NCBI GenBank assembly: GCA_050291935.1
Contig: JBNKKR010000005.1
Span: 65,142 to 129,141 of the forward strand
From: Desulfocapsa sp050291935
GTDB taxonomy: Bacteria; Desulfobacterota; Desulfobulbia; Desulfobulbales; Desulfocapsaceae
Reading direction: 5' to 3'
Length of the DNA stretch: 64,000 bases
Shown here one piece after another: positions 60,628 through 64,000 of this stretch (the stretch's first letter is position 1; every line of letters begins with the position of its first letter). The position numbers and the translations under genes were made by a program. Under the pieces are notes generated by a model. It made no database searches. It was given only the letters and a program-made list of their open reading frames with translations, and was not told the DNA's origin.

Positions 60628-62880
60628 ATGAATATCATAGAACAAATTTCTTCTTTTGCTAATCAATGGTTGGGAACGGCTTTGCCCAAGTTATTCCTCC
60701 TTTTTCTTGGTATTCTTCTGTGTATTCTTGTCATTGCAGCAGTATGGGATCGAAGGATTAAGACCTTAGGTGCAGTTTTTGGAGTGAGTCTGAGCTTACT
60801 CTTACTTGCAATCGCCTTTGGAGAAAGTGTAGTCACCATTTTTGGTGGGTTTGATATTGCTACCCGGTTACGTTTAGTTGCTGCATTTGTTAGTTTTACG
60901 ATGCTTTTGCTAACACTTTTTACATTTTGGAAAACCGGATTGCACCTTCGCTATGGCGTGCTTTGGATTTCTGTTTCCTTATTGGTACTTTTGACGGCAT
61001 TATTTCCAGGACCGTTACGTACCTTTCCTAGTTTGCTCGGGAGTCAGTATGGTTTAGCCGTTGCAGCATTGGGGATATTGTTTTTATTGTTGCTGTCCTT
61101 TCACCTTTCCGTGGTTGTTTCTGAATTGCAAGATCGACAGGTGTATCTTCTAGAACGTGTACGTCTTCTTGAAGATTCCGTTTTTGGTGAAGCCAAAAGT
61201 GATTATCCTGAAGCAGTGCAAAACAAACGAACAGTATTTTCAATCCTTTCTTCTAAATTTTTAACACAGTTTAATTTACAGACTTTATCCTTCAAAGTCC
61301 CCCATGGTACAAGTATTACAGCCCCGGTGATTATAGTATTGGCGGTCGGTGCCGTATTACTGGTAGGAATGCTTGCCCCTCAAGTAATGATTGGTGATGA
61401 GGTAACTCATTATTTTATGTTGAAAACCCAATCTAAGAATTTACTTGTGCCAAACTTTTTAGCCGAAATACCAACTGGATGGGGAGAAATAGAGATTCGT
61501 CGCTATCCGCATTCCTTTTTGTGGCATTATTTTGGGGCTGTCTTGTTTTACCTGAGTGATGGCTCGTTTTTGATAGTACAGCTCTATCAGGCATTTTTCT
61601 TAGCCCAGTTGTTAGGCGTTGCTTATTTACTCGCAGGTTCCAGGGGAGGGGTTGAGTCAAGATCTGCCCTTGTTTATCTGTTGTTGGTGGCATCTTTGCC
61701 CATGACCTTGATTTTCAGTGTTGCTTTTTATCAAGATGTACCAATGACGGCTCAAATTTTGACCGCATTCTTCTTCCTACGAAAAAAAAGATGGTTGTTA
61801 GCGTCATTGTTTCTCTGTTTTGCTCTTGGTTTAAAAGTAACAGCCATTTTATTTTTCCCGGCATTCTTTCTTTGTCTTCTGTTTTGGACCTATGCTCGAG
61901 AGTCTCTGGGTAAAACAATTGTAGTGTTAATTTGTTCTCTTATAATAGTAACTTGTTTTACTTTTGGCTTTAGCAGGATAATGAAAGAATATGGTAACGC
62001 AACCTTTTACCCAGTTGTGAAATTGGAGCAATTGGCAAAAAAAGCAAAACACTATTTTGGCAATAACAACCCAAGCCATGTGAACAATGAAAGTGGTGAA
62101 CAGAAGCCCCTTGGTAAACAAGTCGTGAGTGAGCAAGTTGCTGAAATAATAGCAAACCATCCTGGTGATTTGCGCATTAAAACAAATTTTCTAGTCTACG
62201 GTGGGCTATTGTTGTATTTAGGTTTGGGTTGTGTTGCAGTAGTCTTGGGTTGGCGCTTTTTCGGAAGATCTATAGCTACTTTTCCCAGAGAATCCTCTGT
62301 TTGGCTATGGGGAACCGGTTTGTTTTATATGGTACTTGTTGCCTGGTTATTGAAAACCTCACCGGATGCGCGCTTCTTTCTACCTGGTTTAATTTTTTGT
62401 ATGCTGCCTATTGCGGAATGTATTGTTTGTTTACCCCGGTCTCGTTGGATTGTTATCATTATAACAACGCTTGCTTTGATGCAGTCGGGGTATGCCCTTT
62501 CAAAAACGTATCAACTCCGCAGGGTTAGTCCAGAGGTTAGGGAGGCAATACACTATTTACAGCACCATATTCCAGAGCCTCACGCTGTTTTTATGTATCC
62601 TGAAGGGAATTATCGTCTTTTTCCAGTTTCGCATAGATGGTACTTAAATTATTATCTTCGGGATTTTTGGCGTGCGGACAATGATACTCGGATTCAAATG
62701 CTCCACTCCCATGATGTTGGAGCGATTGTTGTCAAAAAATATCTTATTGCTCCGGTTGACGATGAGATAACTAACCTTGGAGTCTATCCTGATTGGTTTG
62801 TTCAGGAGTTGATAGCAGATAAACGGTTTTCTAATTTATTTGAAAATAAAGAGATTATTATTTTTGATGTTCCTGATTGA
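60628..62880 (+). CDS. DUF2304-GT-C fusion membrane protein
   Basis: 750 aa, ATG 60628. Residues about 80-185 match the DUF2304 pattern: LRYGVLWISVSLLVLLTALF, then FLLLLSFHLSVVVSELQDRQ and a charged helix. Two extra helices precede it. From about residue 230 a GT-C enzyme follows: first helix VIIVLAVGAVLLVGML, then QVMIGDEVTHYFMLKTQ with the acidic D-E-x-x-H loop (D257, E258), and about nine more helices (SVAFYQDVPMTAQILTAFFF, LASLFLCFALGLKVTAILFF). The soluble end is LLHSHDVGAIVVKKYL-like. It should use a polyprenyl-phosphate sugar at the periplasmic face. Elsewhere DUF2304 is a separate protein (as at 3797), so this is a natural fusion. Confidence 0.8.
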   Translation: MNIIEQISSFANQWLGTALPKLFLLFLGILLCILVIAAVWDRRIKTLGAVFGVSLSLLLLAIAFGESVVTIFGGFDIATRLRLVAAFVSFTMLLLTLFTFWKTGLHLRYGVLWISVSLLVLLTALFPGPLRTFPSLLGSQYGLAVAALGILFLLLLSFHLSVVVSELQDRQVYLLERVRLLEDSVFGEAKSDYPEAVQNKRTVFSILSSKFLTQFNLQTLSFKVPHGTSITAPVIIVLAVGAVLLVGMLAPQVMIGDEVTHYFMLKTQSKNLLVPNFLAEIPTGWGEIEIRRYPHSFLWHYFGAVLFYLSDGSFLIVQLYQAFFLAQLLGVAYLLAGSRGGVESRSALVYLLLVASLPMTLIFSVAFYQDVPMTAQILTAFFFLRKKRWLLASLFLCFALGLKVTAILFFPAFFLCLLFWTYARESLGKTIVVLICSLIIVTCFTFGFSRIMKEYGNATFYPVVKLEQLAKKAKHYFGNNNPSHVNNESGEQKPLGKQVVSEQVAEIIANHPGDLRIKTNFLVYGGLLLYLGLGCVAVVLGWRFFGRSIATFPRESSVWLWGTGLFYMVLVAWLLKTSPDARFFLPGLIFCMLPIAECIVCLPRSRWIVIIITTLALMQSGYALSKTYQLRRVSPEVREAIHYLQHHIPEPHAVFMYPEGNYRLFPVSHRWYLNYYLRDFWRADNDTRIQMLHSHDVGAIVVKKYLIAPVDDEITNLGVYPDWFVQELIADKRFSNLFENKEIIIFDVPD

Positions 62881-63119
62881 AACTTTGGGGAAATCTTATC
62901 GGCAAAGCTGGATGTGTTTTTCGTTTTCTCAGCGAATAATGGTAGTCGAAAGCTGTTTGTTCAGTAATACATTGTCGATTCCGATAATGTAGCCTATTTT
63001 GTTTTTAGTCTCTCTATGGTAGCCTAAAGATCTTTTTTTATTATCGGTCTTCTGCATTGGAAATGCATGGATGAGCCGTCATTGCATGATGGAATAATAA
63101 TCCCTAGGGGTTTTAGTAT

Positions 63120-64000
63120 ATGATAAATTTTTTAAAAAACGAGAGGCCGTTAACCGTTGCAATTAACTTTAAAGCTGTTTCCGGGCCATGGGGTGGCGCG
63201 AGCGTTTTTATCACTCAGCTAAAAAAGGCATTGGAATTAGCAGGTATGCGAGTCCGCTTTGATCTCAAGCGAAAGGTAGATTTGATTTTTATGATTGATC
63301 CCCGGGAAGATCTGCAGCGTACTGCTTTTGGCCTTCAAGACATAAAACGATATAAAAATGAAAACCCAAATGTTCTGGTTGTGCACCGAATCAATGAATG
63401 TGATCGGCGTAAGAATACAGATTTTATGGATGAAATGTTACGCCAGGGTAATGAGATTGCTGATTACACCATTTTTATTTCCCAATGGTTGCGAGACTAT
63501 TTCCTCGAGCAATGGTTTGATGCGTCTCGTCCCCATTGTGTTATATATAACGGCGCAGATCAGAACCACTTTCACCCAATCGGTACCAAGAATTGGACCA
63601 ACGGTGAGCCTATGAGGTTTGTTACCCACCATTGGTCAGATAATCCCCTTAAGGGGTTTTCCGTTTATCAGCAAATGGATAAATTGATAGCGGATGGTGT
63701 CTTAAAAGATACTGAACTATGGATCATTGGAAGGTGGCCGAAAGATATTCGTTGGCAAAGTGCGAAAACTTTTCCTCCGGAAAGTGGCAGAAAATTGGGG
63801 GATCTTTTGCGACAGTGTCATGCCTATATCACTGCAAGTGTCTGGGAACCGTGTGGAATGCATCATGTTGAGGGGGCACAATGTGGCTTGCCACTACTTA
63901 GCCATATCCATGGCGGTGGGATTGTTGAGGCAGCTAAAAAATATGGCATCCTTTTCGAGGATGATTTAGTAGGTGCGATAGAGCAGATGCATTTGTGCTA
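63120..64000 (+). CDS. GT4-like glycosyltransferase, cut by the window end
   Basis: An open frame from ATG 63120 runs to the right edge (293 codons seen, no stop). It reads as a GT-B enzyme: VAINFKAVSGPWGGASVFIT, VVHRINECDRRKNTDFM, ADYTIFISQWLRDYF, IYNGADQNHF, RFVTHHWSDNPLKGFSVYQQ, LWIIGRWPKDI and SVWEPCGMHHVEGAQCGLPL (the E-x7-E type donor site). The H-H-W-S-D-N-x-x-K-G segment marks a recognisable subgroup found in polysaccharide loci. The 239-nt gap before it carries only a small direct repeat. The C-terminal helix is missing. Confidence 0.85.
   Translation, partial: MINFLKNERPLTVAINFKAVSGPWGGASVFITQLKKALELAGMRVRFDLKRKVDLIFMIDPREDLQRTAFGLQDIKRYKNENPNVLVVHRINECDRRKNTDFMDEMLRQGNEIADYTIFISQWLRDYFLEQWFDASRPHCVIYNGADQNHFHPIGTKNWTNGEPMRFVTHHWSDNPLKGFSVYQQMDKLIADGVLKDTELWIIGRWPKDIRWQSAKTFPPESGRKLGDLLRQCHAYITASVWEPCGMHHVEGAQCGLPLLSHIHGGGIVEAAKKYGILFEDDLVGAIEQMHLC

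Noticed and set aside
62989..63026. Direct repeat GTAGCCTA (62989-62996 and 63019-63026) before the last gene
   Set aside because: Only 8 bp twice in an AT-rich gap; not enough to call an operator or attachment site.
1..64000. tRNA, rRNA, insertion sequences, phage or CRISPR elements
   Set aside because: None found by reading; all long frames fit glycan, transport or envelope genes, though a search tool could still find small RNAs.

Overview
This window is almost entirely one long run of cell-surface carbohydrate genes. Apart from two minus-strand genes (250-801 and 37831-38739), everything I can support is on the plus strand, mostly with short gaps or small overlaps. The host is Gram-negative: there are outer-membrane components (a Wza-type lipoprotein, a TolC-type channel), lipoproteins and a GDP-mannose route. 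GC content looks moderately low. The mix of a DUF6515/SH3 protein, SxtJ/carbamoyltransferase/DUF5989, FrhB-like iron-sulfur and FLFDT-type HAD proteins reminds me of sulfate-reducing Desulfobacterota (Desulfobulbales and relatives). That placement is an inference from family content, not proven by any marker here. No rRNA, tRNA, insertion sequence, phage gene or CRISPR array was seen.

Layout. Positions 1-28842 hold a glycan assembly block: the end of a GT4 transferase, an OafA-type acyltransferase, a GT2/DUF2304/GT-C trio, an ElyC/YdcF-like protein, UDP-glucuronate decarboxylase, several GT2 enzymes, a large HAD-type protein, membrane GT-C enzymes and a membrane spermidine-synthase-like protein. 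It continues with a PHP-like protein, an SGNH/SxtJ/carbamoyltransferase/DUF5989 cassette, another GT4, an SDR, a pyruvyltransferase and a YbhN-like membrane protein. Positions 28872-33664 encode a tripartite exporter (TolC-like channel, lipoprotein adaptor, separate ATPase and MacB-type permease). Positions 33774-37807 hold the most unusual part: a PqqD-like recognition protein, an HprK-like kinase and a nucleotidyltransferase, bracketed by two exported proteins with acidic Glu/Thr/Ser-rich repeats. Positions 38883-47679 return to glycan tailoring (hexapeptide transferase, FrhB-like protein, second OafA acyltransferase, four GT2 enzymes). Positions 47688-55616 are the Wzx/Wzy-style core: WbaP-like initiating transferase, sulfatase-like enzyme, Wza, a Wzc-like protein and a Wzy/ligase-like protein. 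Positions 55780-64000 add a transglutaminase-like exported protein with EF-hands, GDP-mannose 4,6-dehydratase, two GT4 enzymes (one cut by the window end) and a DUF2304-GT-C fusion.

How it fits together. WbaP-like transfer of a sugar phosphate to undecaprenyl phosphate would start a repeat unit. The GT2/GT4 enzymes extend it from nucleotide sugars including UDP-xylose and a GDP-deoxyhexose. Polyprenyl-phosphate sugars made by DPM-like GT2 enzymes would feed the GT-C enzymes outside the membrane. Acyl, carbamoyl and pyruvyl groups decorate the product, and Wzy/Wzc/Wza polymerise and export it. No Wzx flippase is visible in the window. The best candidate for an undescribed system is the RRE-kinase-nucleotidyltransferase set with its two possible protein substrates and adjacent exporter. 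Other notable points are a beta-sandwich-like module shared by three different enzyme types, a Wzc-like protein with a broken Walker A motif, the DUF2304-GT-C fusion, and a transglutaminase-like protein without the expected catalytic histidine.
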